The notes beneath the pieces are model-generated. The model was not told where the DNA came from, searched no databases, and saw only the letters and a program-made list of their open reading frames with translations. This document shows positions 43,565 to 54,577 of a stretch of DNA of 64,000 bases, one piece after another. The position numbers and the translations under genes were made by a program. This DNA comes from Candidatus Kurthia intestinigallinarum (GTDB lineage Bacteria; Bacillota; Bacilli; Bacillales_A; Planococcaceae): contig NZ_JTFC01000026.1 in NCBI RefSeq assembly GCF_003991225.1, forward strand, positions 62,001-126,000, written 5' to 3'. Each line of letters begins with the position of its first letter. The stretch's first letter is position 1.

Positions 43565-44264
43565 ATTTATGCATAAGCTGTGCCTCATAAGCGCGGTGTA
43601 ATTGCTGTTGTAGATTCAGTGTTAGCAATATGAATGGCTGATGCTGATACACGCGCCTCACAAGCTGATTCAGCCGTTCTGGCGCTGTAACGGCTAAAAA
43701 GCGTCTTGTTTGCTGGCTATCTACCGTTACTAAAAGAAGCTGGTCAATATCCGCTAAATCGCTTAATGCGCGCTCCGCCTGTAGCATAAAATCATAGCCT
43801 GGATACTGCTGTTCAAATCTCTCGATAATCGGCGCAATATACTTTTTTAAATTCGCCCATGTTTGCGGTTCATCGAGCCAGGTCATCGTATAGGCAATCG
43901 CCCATTTCAGTTCATAATAGGCTGGTTTATCCATTAACAACCTTGCATCCTCTGCCTCATACCACTGCTCAAAGTAGCAAAGCGCATCAATCATTACCAT
44001 ATGCTGTGGTAGTTGCTGCGTATGCAATGCCTGACGCAATGCATCAATTTTAGTGCACATTTCTGAGTTTGCTGTCGGCTCATATAATGCAAGATGCACA
44101 TGCGCACAGTCTGCTAAAATTTGTCGCACAATACTCACTTGCTGAAAACGCGGCAATTGCAATACCGTTTTAGCTTCATTCATATTTTGCCGTTCAAAAT
44201 CGTCTCGAAGCTGGAGTGATAGCTGCTGCTCTAGCATAAGTAGTTGTTCGATATGGTGTCGCAT
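43563..44264 (-). CDS. hypothetical protein, 233 residues, all-helical
   Basis: I chose ATG 44264 (MRHHIEQLL), six bases after GGGAGGTGG. The protein is soluble, rich in Leu and Gln, and appears entirely helical, with segments such as QLLMLEQQLSLQLRDDF and LNLQQQLHRAYEAQLM that could form coiled coils. No catalytic motif is seen. It follows the Sel1-repeat gene and may be cotranscribed and act with it. The family is not recognised. Confidence 0.6.
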   Translation of the reverse strand: MRHHIEQLLMLEQQLSLQLRDDFERQNMNEAKTVLQLPRFQQVSIVRQILADCAHVHLALYEPTANSEMCTKIDALRQALHTQQLPQHMVMIDALCYFEQWYEAEDARLLMDKPAYYELKWAIAYTMTWLDEPQTWANLKKYIAPIIERFEQQYPGYDFMLQAERALSDLADIDQLLLVTVDSQQTRRFLAVTAPERLNQLVRRVYQHQPFILLTLNLQQQLHRAYEAQLMHK

Positions 44265-44307
44265 ATGCGCCACCTCCCTTTTAACTGCTATTCCCGCTTT
44301 CATTTTC

Positions 44308-45162
44308 TTAAAAACGCGCTAGTTTTTCTTTTGCTTGTGTATCACCTTGTAATGCCGCACGTTGATACCAATATTTCGCCTTTTGTAAATTTTGCATCGT
44401 CCCAATGCCTTCTTCATAGCAAAAGCCCACATTGTATTCTCCTTCGACATCTTGCCCTGTTGCTGCTTGTAAATACCAGATGAACGCCTCATCAAATGCC
44501 GCACGTTGCATTGCTTTATGCCCTAAATAATTTGCCGCATATAAATCGCCATTATTTGCTGCCTGTTCAAACCAATAAAGAGAAGTCTCCTCATCTAGTT
44601 CAACGCCGACACCATTTTCAAACATATACCCAAGCGTAAACATCGACTCAGATACACCAAGCATTGCCGCTTTTGAAAACCAATGATATGCGATTTCATC
44701 GTTTTGCGGCACTGTTTCGCCGCGGAAATACATATCTGCGTAATTATTCATCGCATCTGCAAGCCCAGCCTTCGCCGCATACTCATAATACGAAAAGGCT
44801 TTTTCAATATTTTCATCAACACCAATGCCTTCATAATAAAAGTTTCCTAACCAGTACATTGCCGCTAAATAGCCGTTGTCTGCCGCAAGCTCAAAGCAAC
44901 TCACACTAAGCGCCATCATACCTATACCACGATATAAGTGTCCCAACTCATATTGCGCTTCTTTTTGATTCGCTACACTTTGCTGTAACAAGTTCACTGC
45001 CTCTGCTACTAGTACATCATCAATAAAGACAGGCTCGCTTTGATCACCGCTTGGATTTTGCAATTCTTGCTGCATTTTTTTAATTAACACATGGGTATCA
45101 CTATGTATAGCCGCGAGTTGTTGTTGTAGTAATTGCTCGCGTGTTTGCTTATTAAATTCCAT
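44308..45162 (-). CDS. Sel1-like repeat (TPR-type) protein
   Basis: This 284-residue soluble protein, from ATG 45162 (GAGGAG about ten bases upstream), has five to six Sel1 repeats, each with an A-x-x-x-LG-x-x-Y-x-x-G-x-G pattern: AMYWLGNFYYEGIGVDEN, EYAAKAGLADAMNNYADMYF, SMFTLGYMFENGVGVELDE, AANYLGHKAMQRA and GEYNVGFCYEEGIGT. Such repeats are scaffolds for protein-protein contact. Its start is not certain; a GTG four codons earlier overlaps the SD. Confidence 0.85.
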   Translation of the reverse strand: MEFNKQTREQLLQQQLAAIHSDTHVLIKKMQQELQNPSGDQSEPVFIDDVLVAEAVNLLQQSVANQKEAQYELGHLYRGIGMMALSVSCFELAADNGYLAAMYWLGNFYYEGIGVDENIEKAFSYYEYAAKAGLADAMNNYADMYFRGETVPQNDEIAYHWFSKAAMLGVSESMFTLGYMFENGVGVELDEETSLYWFEQAANNGDLYAANYLGHKAMQRAAFDEAFIWYLQAATGQDVEGEYNVGFCYEEGIGTMQNLQKAKYWYQRAALQGDTQAKEKLARF

Positions 45163-45210
45163 ACGTCCGCTCACTCCTCAATAAGTTGAGTATAGCACTT
45201 TATTTGCACT

Positions 45211-45243
45211 AAAAAAAAGAACCGCCCGAAGCGATTCCTTTTT
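45211..45243 (-). terminator. strong terminator ending the candidate noncoding RNA
   Basis: On the minus strand GGAATCGC-TTCG-GGCGGTTC forms a UUCG-capped hairpin followed by eight Ts. No coding gene lies within 440 bases upstream on that strand, so it must end an RNA. Confidence 0.85.
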
Positions 45244-45536
45244 ATGTGTTCTATTGTAAAACCCTTTGTTTGAACGCTGAACATATCGTATCTGCCCTTT
45301 TAAACACTATGTATAGGCTAAGATAACCCCTTATCTTAACGTACGATACGACATTTCAGTATTTCTTCCGTTGACAGAATGCTTACACCCCTTTTGTAAA
45401 AGCTCTGTCAAGCTGTTATGATACAGATTATTCAGAAGAAATATTCCATATCGGCATCAATAACGCTCGATCTCTCCCATAAAATCGATTGTTTATAAAA
45501 ATGTAATAAATATTCTTAATAGATGATGCCGTATGT
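45213..45536 (-). ncRNA. candidate structured noncoding RNA of about 320 nt
   Basis: The interval has its own promoter at its 5' end, a strong terminator at its 3' end and no convincing ORF. On the minus strand several nested stems can be read: TATTTCTTC/GAAGAAATA enclosing CTGT-ATCATA-ACAG and TTGACAGA...TCTGTCAA with inner CTTTTACA/TGTAAG; then CGTATCGTA/TACGATATG enclosing TTAAGATAA-GGGG-TTATCTTA. I could not match it to 6S, tmRNA, RNase P, SRP RNA or a riboswitch class. A 38-codon frame at the 5' end lacks an RBS. Confidence 0.55.
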
Positions 45537-45542
45537 TTTAAC

Positions 45543-45573
45543 ATTTTCTATTTTACCATCGAAATAGTTTATT
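45543..45573 (-). promoter_or_regulatory. promoter of the candidate noncoding RNA
   Basis: On the minus strand TGTACA and an extended -10 TGGTAAAAT are spaced by 18 bases, just after the end of the upstream 86-residue gene's transcript. Coordinates are approximate by a few bases. Confidence 0.55.
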
Positions 45574-45626
45574 TGTACAGTATTTTTTATAATTTTTTAA
45601 TTAATCTGTTATAAGACAATAATAAA

Positions 45627-45665
45627 AAGGCCACCTCATCGTCCCCTAGATTTGACAGCCCTTTA
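45627..45665 (-). terminator. weak terminator after the 86-residue gene
   Basis: On the minus strand AAAGGGC...GGCCTTTTT with inner TGTCA/TGA pairing forms an imperfect hairpin followed by five Ts. Confidence 0.45.
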
Positions 45666-45688
45666 TCCCTTATTTGATTGTAATAATA

Positions 45689-45949
45689 TTAAAATAATTT
45701 AGCAAAATCTCTTGCTTTTGAAGAAATGACTTGCTCGAATTGATGCATCTCAATGCGATCTGCATTATCGACTAATCGTTTTTCAACAATACCGCGCTCA
45801 TTAATCATTGCTTCGATTGGCTTTAATTGATTACGATGTAGTTTCATCATTAAGTGACCGTCCATCTCATATCGAATCCCTTTTGATGTTTTATCTCGTT
45901 GAATACTTGCTGCTTGTAACGATTGAATTGCTTCTACAAAGTTGTTCAT
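45689..45949 (-). CDS. hypothetical protein, 86 residues
   Basis: The ATG at 45949 (MNNFVEAIQ) is eight bases after AAAGGAG. The protein is small, soluble and charged, with a predicted beta centre (IRYEMDGHLMMKLHRNQLKPIE) and helical tail. Its place between leuD and a putative noncoding RNA gives no clue to function. The family is not recognised. Confidence 0.65.
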   Translation of the reverse strand: MNNFVEAIQSLQAASIQRDKTSKGIRYEMDGHLMMKLHRNQLKPIEAMINERGIVEKRLVDNADRIEMHQFEQVISSKARDFAKLF

Positions 45950-46115
45950 GCTGTACACTCCTTTTATTCATAAGATAGTCTACTATTGCCGTTTTCTTTT
46001 TTCGTAAAACACAGTGTTTTTCCTTTTTTAGGAATATCATGCATATAGTAGTGAATCTATTCCATTTCAATGCAAAAATACACATAAAAACCGTCTTCTC
46101 TTGTTTACAATCCTA

Positions 46116-46154
46116 CAAAAAAAGCAGGAAACCGTTGTATCCGTTTCCTGCTTG
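46116..46154 (-). terminator. terminator of the ilv-leu operon
   Basis: On the minus strand AAGCAGGAAACGG and CGGTTTCCTGCTT arms are followed by seven Ts, just after leuD. Confidence 0.9.
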
Positions 46155-46166
46155 CTTTATGCGTTA

Positions 46167-46757
46167 TTACACAAATGCCTTATGAGATTGTTCGTATTTC
46201 TTAATATACTCATCATATTGAATTGTTAACGAAATTTCATCCCAACCATTTAATAATGTCTCTTTATAATAGCCATCAATGTCGAAATGATACACTTTGT
46301 CACCTACCGTTACCGTTTGCTGCGCTAAATTAACAATAGCTTCCGTTGGATTTGCTTCTGCTGTCGCTAAAATCTCTTCCACTTCTGGAATCGATAATTC
46401 AATCGGTAAAATACCATTTTTAAAGCAGTTGTTATGGAAAATATCCGCATAACTCGGTGCAATAATCACATTAAAACCATAGTCTAAGATGGCCCATGGT
46501 GCATGTTCACGAGAAGAGCCACAGCCAAAGTTATCATGTGCGACTAAAATGCTTGACCCTTTGTATTGCGGCTGATTTAAGACGAAATCTTCAATTGGAT
46601 TTCCTTGTGCATCGAAACGCCAGTGATAAAAAACATATTGACCAAAGCCTGTGCGCTCAATACGTTTTAAAAATTCTTTTGAAATGATTTGATCGGTATC
46701 TACGTTTTTGCGATTTAATGGCGTTAATACACTGTTTACTTGATTGATTGGTTTCAT
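46167..46757 (-). CDS. leuD: 3-isopropylmalate dehydratase small subunit
   Basis: This 196-residue subunit completes isopropylmalate isomerase with LeuC. Family motifs are RKNVDTDQIISKEFLKR (17-33) and DNFGCGSSREHAPWAI (about 75-90), the aconitase swivelling-domain signature. It is the last gene of the leu operon, with 12 bases after leuC and a terminator following. Confidence 0.97.
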   Translation of the reverse strand: MKPINQVNSVLTPLNRKNVDTDQIISKEFLKRIERTGFGQYVFYHWRFDAQGNPIEDFVLNQPQYKGSSILVAHDNFGCGSSREHAPWAILDYGFNVIIAPSYADIFHNNCFKNGILPIELSIPEVEEILATAEANPTEAIVNLAQQTVTVGDKVYHFDIDGYYKETLLNGWDEISLTIQYDEYIKKYEQSHKAFV

Positions 46758-46769
46758 TCGGCTCTCCTC

Positions 46770-48176
46770 CTATACAGATGCTTTCATAATTTCTCGAACG
46801 TCAACGAAATGACCAGCGATTGCGGCTGCTGCGGCCATTGGAGGCGATACTAAATGCGTACGTGAGCCCGCACCTTGACGGCCTTCAAAGTTACGATTAG
46901 ATGTTGACGCACAGCGTTCACCAGCAGGTACCACGTCCTCATTCATCGCTAAGCACATCGAACAACCAGATTCGCGCCATTCAAAGCCTGCATTTAAGAA
47001 TACTTGATCTAACCCTTCTGCTTCTGCTTGCTGTTTGACAGAATAAGAACCTGGTACAACGATTGCACGTACACCATCATGCACTTTCTGTCCTTGGATA
47101 ACTGCTGCAGCTGCACGTAAATCATGTAAACGAGAGTTTGTACACGAACCGATAAAGACATGTTGAATGGCGATGTCCGTAATTGGGGTGCCTGCTTCTA
47201 AATCCATATATGTTAATGCTTTTTCAAGTGCTTGTTTATCTGATTCTTCTGCGAAGTCAGCTGCTGTTGGCACCGTTTGTGAGACGCCAACCCCCATAGA
47301 TGGGTTTGTGCCCCATGTCACGATTGGCTCGATTTCAGATGCTTGAATAATGCGAACTTCATCGTATGTGGCATCTGCATCAGACGCTAGTGATAACCAA
47401 TGTGTCGCAGCTTCTTCAAATTGCTGTTGTGGCGCGAATTTACGCCCTTTAAGATAATCAACGGTAATTTGGTCTGGTGAAATTAATCCCGCTTTTGCAC
47501 CCGCTTCAATCGACATATTACAAATCGTCATACGTTCTTCCATTGATAGCTTATGGATGGCATCACCAGTAAATTCAACGATATGTCCCGTCCCCATATC
47601 AATACCGAATTTCGCAATAATGGCTAAAATAATATCTTTTGCCGCAACACCAAAGCCTAATTCACCTTCAACGCGTACTTCCATCGTTTTCGGTTTATTT
47701 TGCCATAAAGTTTGCGTGCTGAGTACATGTTCTACTTCAGATGTTCCAATTCCAAAAGCAATGGCACCAAAAGCACCATGTGTCGATGTATGCGAGTCGC
47801 CACAAACAATTGCTTTGCCCGGCTGTGTTAAGCCCAGTTGTGGCCCAATAACATGGACAATCCCTTGGTCTGGGTGGCCCATATCTGCTAGCTCTATACC
47901 AAATTCCTTACAATTATCAGCAAGTGTCATAATTTGCTTTTTAGCAATCGGGTCATTGATGACTGGTAAATTTTGCGTTGGTACGTTGTGATCCATCGTT
48001 GCAAATGTTAAATCTGGACGACGCACTTGGCGATTGTTTAAACGTAAGCCTTCAAATGCTTGTGGACTCGTTACTTCATGGACTAAATGTAGGTCGATGA
48101 ATAATAAATCCGGTTTACCAGGCTCCTCATAAACGATGTGATTATCCCAAACTTTTTCAATAATATTTTTTCCCAT
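46770..48176 (-). CDS. leuC: 3-isopropylmalate dehydratase large subunit
   Basis: This 468-residue [4Fe-4S] subunit converts 2- to 3-isopropylmalate in leucine synthesis. Cluster Cys residues are visible in IGSCTNSRL (near 345) and [10 protein letters not shown] (near 404-407). [27 protein letters not shown] (cited from [17 protein letters not shown]) is a family signature. It lies between leuB and leuD in the operon. Confidence 0.97.
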   Translation of the reverse strand: MGKNIIEKVWDNHIVYEEPGKPDLLFIDLHLVHEVTSPQAFEGLRLNNRQVRRPDLTFATMDHNVPTQNLPVINDPIAKKQIMTLADNCKEFGIELADMGHPDQGIVHVIGPQLGLTQPGKAIVCGDSHTSTHGAFGAIAFGIGTSEVEHVLSTQTLWQNKPKTMEVRVEGELGFGVAAKDIILAIIAKFGIDMGTGHIVEFTGDAIHKLSMEERMTICNMSIEAGAKAGLISPDQITVDYLKGRKFAPQQQFEEAATHWLSLASDADATYDEVRIIQASEIEPIVTWGTNPSMGVGVSQTVPTAADFAEESDKQALEKALTYMDLEAGTPITDIAIQHVFIGSCTNSRLHDLRAAAAVIQGQKVHDGVRAIVVPGSYSVKQQAEAEGLDQVFLNAGFEWRESGCSMCLAMNEDVVPAGERCASTSNRNFEGRQGAGSRTHLVSPPMAAAAAIAGHFVDVREIMKASV

Positions 48177-48192
48177 ATGTCGTCATCCTTTC

Positions 48193-49287
48193 TTATAGTA
48201 GATTTGCTAATGTATCAGGTACATACGATGGATTAATTTCTGCAATAACTTTTTCTGTCCATTCATCTGTTGATAATGCGGCTGTTCCTTTTGCCGCCAT
48301 ATCGCCTGTGAAGAACCCTTGCTCAAATACGCGCGCAACAGCTTGCTCAATTTCTTTTGCTTCATCTGATAATTCAAACGTATATTGCAAAAGCATCGCC
48401 GCAGATAAAATCGTTGCAGCAGGATTCGCAATGCCTTGACCTGCAATATCTGGTGCTGAGCCATGGACTGGTTCGTATAAACCAAAGTTATCGCCACGCA
48501 TAGATGCAGAAGGTAGCACCCCTAGTGAACCTGTAATAACAGAGGCTTCATCTGATAAAATATCACCAAACATATTTTCCGTTACGATGACATCATAGGA
48601 AGCGGGGTTCGTAATTAATTTCATTGCTGTTGAGTCAACTAAGCTATGTTCTACTTCTACATCTGGGTAATCCGCTTTTTTCTCCTCAACAATTTGGCGC
48701 CATAAGCGAGATGTATCGAGTACATTCGCCTTATCTACCGATGTTAAACGTTTGTTGCGTAGACGAGCTAACTGGAAGGCATTGTCGACAATGCGCTCGA
48801 TTTCTTTACGGCTATATGTGAGTGTGTCGTACGCATTTTCCTCATCGCGGTTACGTTCACCAAAGTAGAGACCTCCTGTTAATTCACGCACGATTAGTAA
48901 ATCTACGTCCTTCACGTTTTCTTCTTTTAAAGGAGACGAGTGTAACATCGATGGAATCGCTTGAACCGGACGTAGGTTAGAGAATAAATCAAAGTGCTTA
49001 CGAATGCGTAACAAGCCTTTTTCTGGGCGTAAATCTGATGGGTTATTGTCCCATTTTGGCCCTCCAACTGCACCTAATAAAATCGCATCGCTCGCCTCAC
49101 ATAAATCAATTGTTTCTTGAGGTAGCGGATCATTGAATTGATCAATTGCCGCACCACCAATAGCACCTACTGCGATGTGGAATGTATGATTGTATTTTTG
49201 TGCGATAGCTTGTAGTACTTGTACAGCACTTGACACGATCTCTGGACCGATGCCGTCACCTGGTAAAGCCGTAATTTTCTTTTCCAT
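48193..49287 (-). CDS. leuB: 3-isopropylmalate dehydrogenase
   Basis: This 364-residue enzyme oxidatively decarboxylates 3-isopropylmalate with NAD. The ATG at 49287 (MEKKITALPGDGIGPE) follows AGGGAGA and gives the usual length; an ATG six codons earlier contains the SD in frame. Motifs: LLGAVGGPKWD near 75, LLIVRELTGGLYFG near 135, and NMFGDILSDEASVITGSLG near 240. Confidence 0.96.
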   Translation of the reverse strand: MEKKITALPGDGIGPEIVSSAVQVLQAIAQKYNHTFHIAVGAIGGAAIDQFNDPLPQETIDLCEASDAILLGAVGGPKWDNNPSDLRPEKGLLRIRKHFDLFSNLRPVQAIPSMLHSSPLKEENVKDVDLLIVRELTGGLYFGERNRDEENAYDTLTYSRKEIERIVDNAFQLARLRNKRLTSVDKANVLDTSRLWRQIVEEKKADYPDVEVEHSLVDSTAMKLITNPASYDVIVTENMFGDILSDEASVITGSLGVLPSASMRGDNFGLYEPVHGSAPDIAGQGIANPAATILSAAMLLQYTFELSDEAKEIEQAVARVFEQGFFTGDMAAKGTAALSTDEWTEKVIAEINPSYVPDTLANLL

Positions 49288-49359
49288 AAGAATGTCTCCC
49301 TTCAAAGTTAAACAGTATGTAATAGATGAGACTGCCCCGTTTGAGGCAGTCTCAAGTAG

Positions 49360-50898
49360 TTATGCTAATTCTTTTACGCGTAATTGCGCTTGAATAATTT
49401 CACGATTAATCGCATCAAGATACGCTTCAGCAGAAGCTTTCAAAACATCTTGTGCAGCGTCACGCCCACGATATTTACCATCTTTGTAAGCAATATTAAT
49501 CACTGCTTCACCTAATGCATCGCGGCCTGAGCCAACAGATGATACGCGATAATCTAAAATTTTCACCGGTTCCTCGACTAATTTTTCAAGTGTATTGAAG
49601 ATGGCTTCAACAGAACCTGAGCCAGTAGAAGCAACCGTTACTTCTTCACCCGAAGGTTTCGTTGCGCGTACCGTTGCAGTCGGAATATTTTCCGTACCAT
49701 ATTGTACTTGCACAGATTGTAAAACGTATTTCGGAATATCAGCTACTTCTAGCGTCTCATCCGTTAATAACGTCAATAAATCTTCTTCGGTAATTTCTTT
49801 TTTCTTATCTGCTAACTCTTTGAATGCAACAAATGCGTTTTGTAGACGATCATCTGCTAAATCAAAGCCCATCTCGATTGCCCGCTCTTTGAACGCATGA
49901 CGACCTGAGTGTTTCCCTAGCACAAGTGGCACTTTATTTTCACCGACAAGCTCCGGTGTAATGATCTCATACGTCTCTGGATTTTTCAGTACACCGTCTT
50001 GGTGAATGCCTGACTCATGAGCGAAAGCATTTTTCCCGACGATAGCTTTGTTTGGCTGAACAGGAGAACCTGTCAATTTGCTAACAAGGCGAGATGTACG
50101 TGTAATTTCCGAAAGATTAAGACCTGTTTCCGTCTGATAAATATCGTTACGAATGTGTAGGGCGACACCGATTTCTTCTAGTGAGGCATTCCCTGCACGT
50201 TCGCCGATACCATTGATTGTACATTCTACTTGACGTGCACCATTTTCAATTGCTGCAATCGAATTCGCTACAGCCATTCCTAAATCATCATGACAATGAG
50301 ATGAGAATTTCACTAAGTCGCTGTTTGGAATTTCTTCAATCAAGTATTTGAATAATGCACCGTACTCAGCAGGACTTGCGTAGCCTACTGTATCTGGTAC
50401 GTTAATCGTTGTAGCACCTGCCTTGATCACTTCATCGATGATGCGTACTAAAAATTCCTTATCCGAACGGAAGGCATCTTCAGCAGACCACTGAACAAGC
50501 GGGAAAAATTGCTTTGCATACTTTACAGCAGCAACACTCGCTTCAATCACTTCTTCAGGTGTTTTATTTAACTTATATTTCATGTGAATTGGACTCGTCG
50601 CAAGAAACACATGGATATGAGGGTTTTCAGCATGTTTAAGTGCTTCCCATGTCACATCAATATCTTTTTGCATCGCACGAGCTAATCCAGTCACAGTCGA
50701 ATTTTTCACTGTTGTTGCGATACGTGATACAGCTTCGAAATCGCCAGGTGATGAAGCCGGGAATCCTGCTTCAATAATGGTGACACCTAGACGTTCTAGC
50801 TGCTTCGCAATTTCAAGTTTTTCTCCAGTATTTAAGTTAATACCAGCTGACTGTTCTCCATCACGAAGGGTTGTATCAAAGATATCAATCTTCGTCAT
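49360..50898 (-). CDS. leuA: 2-isopropylmalate synthase
   Basis: This 512-residue enzyme condenses acetyl-CoA and 2-oxoisovalerate, the committed step to leucine. The HMGL-like barrel has [17 protein letters not shown] near the N-terminus and [18 protein letters not shown] near 200, with metal-binding His and Asp. The C-terminal allosteric domain (about 390-512) is present, so feedback by leucine is expected. It starts one base after the ilvC stop region, in the same operon. Confidence 0.97.
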   Translation of the reverse strand: MTKIDIFDTTLRDGEQSAGINLNTGEKLEIAKQLERLGVTIIEAGFPASSPGDFEAVSRIATTVKNSTVTGLARAMQKDIDVTWEALKHAENPHIHVFLATSPIHMKYKLNKTPEEVIEASVAAVKYAKQFFPLVQWSAEDAFRSDKEFLVRIIDEVIKAGATTINVPDTVGYASPAEYGALFKYLIEEIPNSDLVKFSSHCHDDLGMAVANSIAAIENGARQVECTINGIGERAGNASLEEIGVALHIRNDIYQTETGLNLSEITRTSRLVSKLTGSPVQPNKAIVGKNAFAHESGIHQDGVLKNPETYEIITPELVGENKVPLVLGKHSGRHAFKERAIEMGFDLADDRLQNAFVAFKELADKKKEITEEDLLTLLTDETLEVADIPKYVLQSVQVQYGTENIPTATVRATKPSGEEVTVASTGSGSVEAIFNTLEKLVEEPVKILDYRVSSVGSGRDALGEAVINIAYKDGKYRGRDAAQDVLKASAEAYLDAINREIIQAQLRVKELA

Positions 50899-50899
50899 C

Positions 50900-51949
<1,050 letters not shown>

Positions 51950-51962
51950 TTAGTATGTTAGT

Positions 51963-52478
51963 TTATTGTAAAAGCGATAGTTGTGTCTTCTGCTGAAGTT
52001 GCGAATCACGAACGAACGCTGTAACACCAGTACGTGTTAATTCTTTAATGCCATATGGCTTCACAAGCTCGATGAACGCATCGATTTTCTCTGGTGAGCC
52101 GACTACTTGATACGTTACGACATTTTTACCAATATCGATCACTTGCCCACGGAATGGGTCAACGATGGAGTTAATTTCACCGCGTAAATTCGGTGGCGCT
52201 ACGACTTTGATTAATGCTAACTCGCGAATAACCGTTGATTTATCTGTGATGTCATTTACTTTAATCACATCGATTTGTTTCGACAATTGTTTAACGAGTT
52301 GTTCAATTTTGCCTTCATCTTCTACATTCACGATGAATGTCATTTTTGAAATCCCCGGCTGTTCGGTGTGGCCTACTGTGATGCTCTCAATATTAAATTG
52401 ACGCTTCATCAATAGCCCGGTTACGCGGTTAAGTACCCCACTTTGATTAATTACTGTTACCGTAATGATACGTTTCAT
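51963..52478 (-). CDS. ilvH: acetolactate synthase small (regulatory) subunit
   Basis: This 171-residue subunit has an N-terminal ACT domain ([20 protein letters not shown] at 5-24), which binds valine for feedback control, and the C-terminal ALS_ss_C part ([15 protein letters not shown] and on). Its start overlaps the ilvB stop in ATGA, indicating translational coupling. Confidence 0.96.
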   Translation of the reverse strand: MKRIITVTVINQSGVLNRVTGLLMKRQFNIESITVGHTEQPGISKMTFIVNVEDEGKIEQLVKQLSKQIDVIKVNDITDKSTVIRELALIKVVAPPNLRGEINSIVDPFRGQVIDIGKNVVTYQVVGSPEKIDAFIELVKPYGIKELTRTGVTAFVRDSQLQQKTQLSLLQ

Positions 52479-54226
52479 TCTTTTTCCACTCCAATCATCT
52501 CAGCTAGCCCTGCACCTGGTGCAACCATTGGTGTTACAAGCTCTAATTGTTTTACGCGGCAGTCAACTAATACTGGACCGTCGTAATCTAAGGCCTCTTG
52601 TAGTTGCGCTTTCGCTGTTGCTGGATCATCGATGATAAAGCCTTTTACATCATATGCCTCTGCTAGCTTTAAGAAGTCTGGTTGTACCGGCATTAATGAC
52701 GATGAGTAACGTTCATCGTAAAATGATTGTTGCCACTGTCGTACCATACCTAGACAGGCATTGTTTAGCATGATGACTTTTACTGGTAAATTAAATTCCT
52801 GTAATAACCCTAGCTCTTGTAGCGTCATTTGGAATCCTGCGTCGCCAACAACTGCGATAACTTGCTCATCAGGGAAGGCGAATTGCGCTCCGATGGCAGC
52901 TGGGAAACCGAATCCCATCGTACCAAGTCCACCGGATGTTACCCAACGATGATCTTTTTTGAATGAGAAATACTGTGCGGCGAACATTTGGTGTTGCCCA
53001 ACATCCGTTGTCACAATTGCTTCCCCATTCGTTAACTCATTGACTGCTGCTAGTACTTGCTGTGGTAACAGTACGCCTTGTTCATCTTCCTCGTACCAAT
53101 ACGGATATTGTGTACGCCAGTCATTCAGTTGCGTTGTCCATTCAGAGAAATCTGCTGTATCAAAATCTTGTTTTAATAATGCTTTTAATGCTTCTTTCGC
53201 GTCGGATACGATTGGTACATCTGTCGGTACATTTTTACCGATTTCTGCTGGGTCCACGTCGATGTGAATCACAGTAGCATTTGGTGCGAATTTTGATAAA
53301 TTCCCTGTTAGACGGTCATCGAAGCGGGCACCGATATTTAGTAGAACATCGGCTTCTGAAATCCCCATATTCGATGCGTACGTACCATGCATCCCTGCCA
53401 TACCGTAGAAGTTTGCATGATCATTATCGATTGTCCCTAAACCTAATAATGTATTTACGACTGGGAAGTTATGACGCTCGATAAATTCATTGAATTCTTG
53501 TTTAGCATCGGCTGCGAGTACGCCAGCACCTGCAAGAATAATTGGTTTTTTTGCGGTTTTTAATAGCTCTACCGCTTTTTTGATTTGCAAGTAATTGGGA
53601 CGTAATGTTGGTTGATAGCCTGGTAAGTTGATTGGCTCATCGACATACGCCTCGCTATCAAAGATGGCATTGGCAATATTTTTTGGGAAGTCAACGACAA
53701 CTGGCCCTTTACGACCTGTATTGGCAATATGGAATGCCTCTTTAATGATGCGTGGTACATCTTGTACATCTTTAATTTGATAATTATGCTTTGTAATTGG
53801 CTGTGTGATTCCTACGATATCTGCTTCTTGGAATGCATCCGTTCCAACGACCGTTGTGGCTACTTGACCAGTGAATACTACTAATGGAAGGGAATCCATC
53901 ATCGCATCCGTAATACCTGTAACTAGGTTTGTCGCTCCTGGCCCTGATGTAGCAATGACGACACCCGGTCTCCCTGTCACACGTGCATAGCCCTCCGCTG
54001 CATGGATTGCGCCTTGCTCGTGGCGTGCTAAAATGTGTTTGATTGGGTTGCGGTATAATGCGTCATATAATGGTAAGACTGCACCACCTGGGTAACCGAA
54101 AATAATATCAACATCTTGATCTTTCAGTGCTTCAATAAATACTTCTGCACCTGTTTTCGGTTTTGTCTTCGTTTCTTGCTCTTGTGCCTGTGTTGGATGA
54201 TTTGCTAGTTCAAGTTCTGCGCTCAT
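52475..54226 (-). CDS. ilvB: acetolactate synthase large (catalytic) subunit
   Basis: This 583-residue ThDP enzyme makes acetolactate and acetohydroxybutyrate. The catalytic Glu lies in [14 protein letters not shown] near residue 75, and the ThDP/Mg motif is [20 protein letters not shown]...LNNACLGMV (quoted in parts). The N-terminal extension of about 25 residues is longer than in some homologues. GGGAGGAGCC precedes the ATG. It is the first gene after the T-box leader. Confidence 0.97.
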   Translation of the reverse strand: MSAELELANHPTQAQEQETKTKPKTGAEVFIEALKDQDVDIIFGYPGGAVLPLYDALYRNPIKHILARHEQGAIHAAEGYARVTGRPGVVIATSGPGATNLVTGITDAMMDSLPLVVFTGQVATTVVGTDAFQEADIVGITQPITKHNYQIKDVQDVPRIIKEAFHIANTGRKGPVVVDFPKNIANAIFDSEAYVDEPINLPGYQPTLRPNYLQIKKAVELLKTAKKPIILAGAGVLAADAKQEFNEFIERHNFPVVNTLLGLGTIDNDHANFYGMAGMHGTYASNMGISEADVLLNIGARFDDRLTGNLSKFAPNATVIHIDVDPAEIGKNVPTDVPIVSDAKEALKALLKQDFDTADFSEWTTQLNDWRTQYPYWYEEDEQGVLLPQQVLAAVNELTNGEAIVTTDVGQHQMFAAQYFSFKKDHRWVTSGGLGTMGFGFPAAIGAQFAFPDEQVIAVVGDAGFQMTLQELGLLQEFNLPVKVIMLNNACLGMVRQWQQSFYDERYSSSLMPVQPDFLKLAEAYDVKGFIIDDPATAKAQLQEALDYDGPVLVDCRVKQLELVTPMVAPGAGLAEMIGVEKE

Positions 54227-54261
54227 TCGTATGGCTCCTCCCTATTCAGTTAATTATTCAC

Positions 54262-54545
54262 GAAAAAAAGTTTTCTCATGCCACGCAAAAATACATTGCT
54301 CCTCTTTGCGTAGGGATGAAAAAACTTTCATGGTACCACCCTGCTTCGCTATAAAGTCACCTTTATAGCCTTATGAATAGACGAATCTATTCTTTTAATA
54401 ACGAGTGCGAGCACCCGGAACGACCTAGTAGCATGAGGCGTTTAGTCATTCACTCCGAGGGGATGTCAGAAATAGCTGGCTACTGATTCACACCGGCCAT
54501 CAGCTCTCTGGAAAGTCCATATCTATTTCCTTTTACCTCTTCAAC
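54262..54545 (-). promoter_or_regulatory. T-box riboswitch between ilvD and ilvB, isoleucine specifier
   Basis: On the minus strand AGGGTGGTACCATG (54329-54342) is the T-box core; a terminator follows at 54262-54330 (CATCCC.TACGCAAA with TTTGCGTGG.ATG, then AAACTTTTTTT). The specifier region GACATCCCCTCGGAGTG aligns with the trpE leader's GAATGGGCCTCAGAGTG, giving ATC (Ile) at 54462-54464. No good promoter is seen between the ilvD stop and the leader, so it may be read as part of the ilvD transcript. Confidence 0.9.
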
Positions 54546-54577
54546 GCTTTAAATATTGAATTTTTAGAATTTTTTAA

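Noticed and set aside
45420-45533. 38-codon frame (MLKHTASSIKN...) at the 5' end of the candidate RNA
   Set aside because: There is no Shine-Dalgarno sequence and the frame runs through predicted stems; probably chance, though conservation could overturn this.
45211-45536. Assignment of the structured interval to 6S RNA, tmRNA or a riboswitch
   Set aside because: None of the conserved motifs of those classes could be found by eye.
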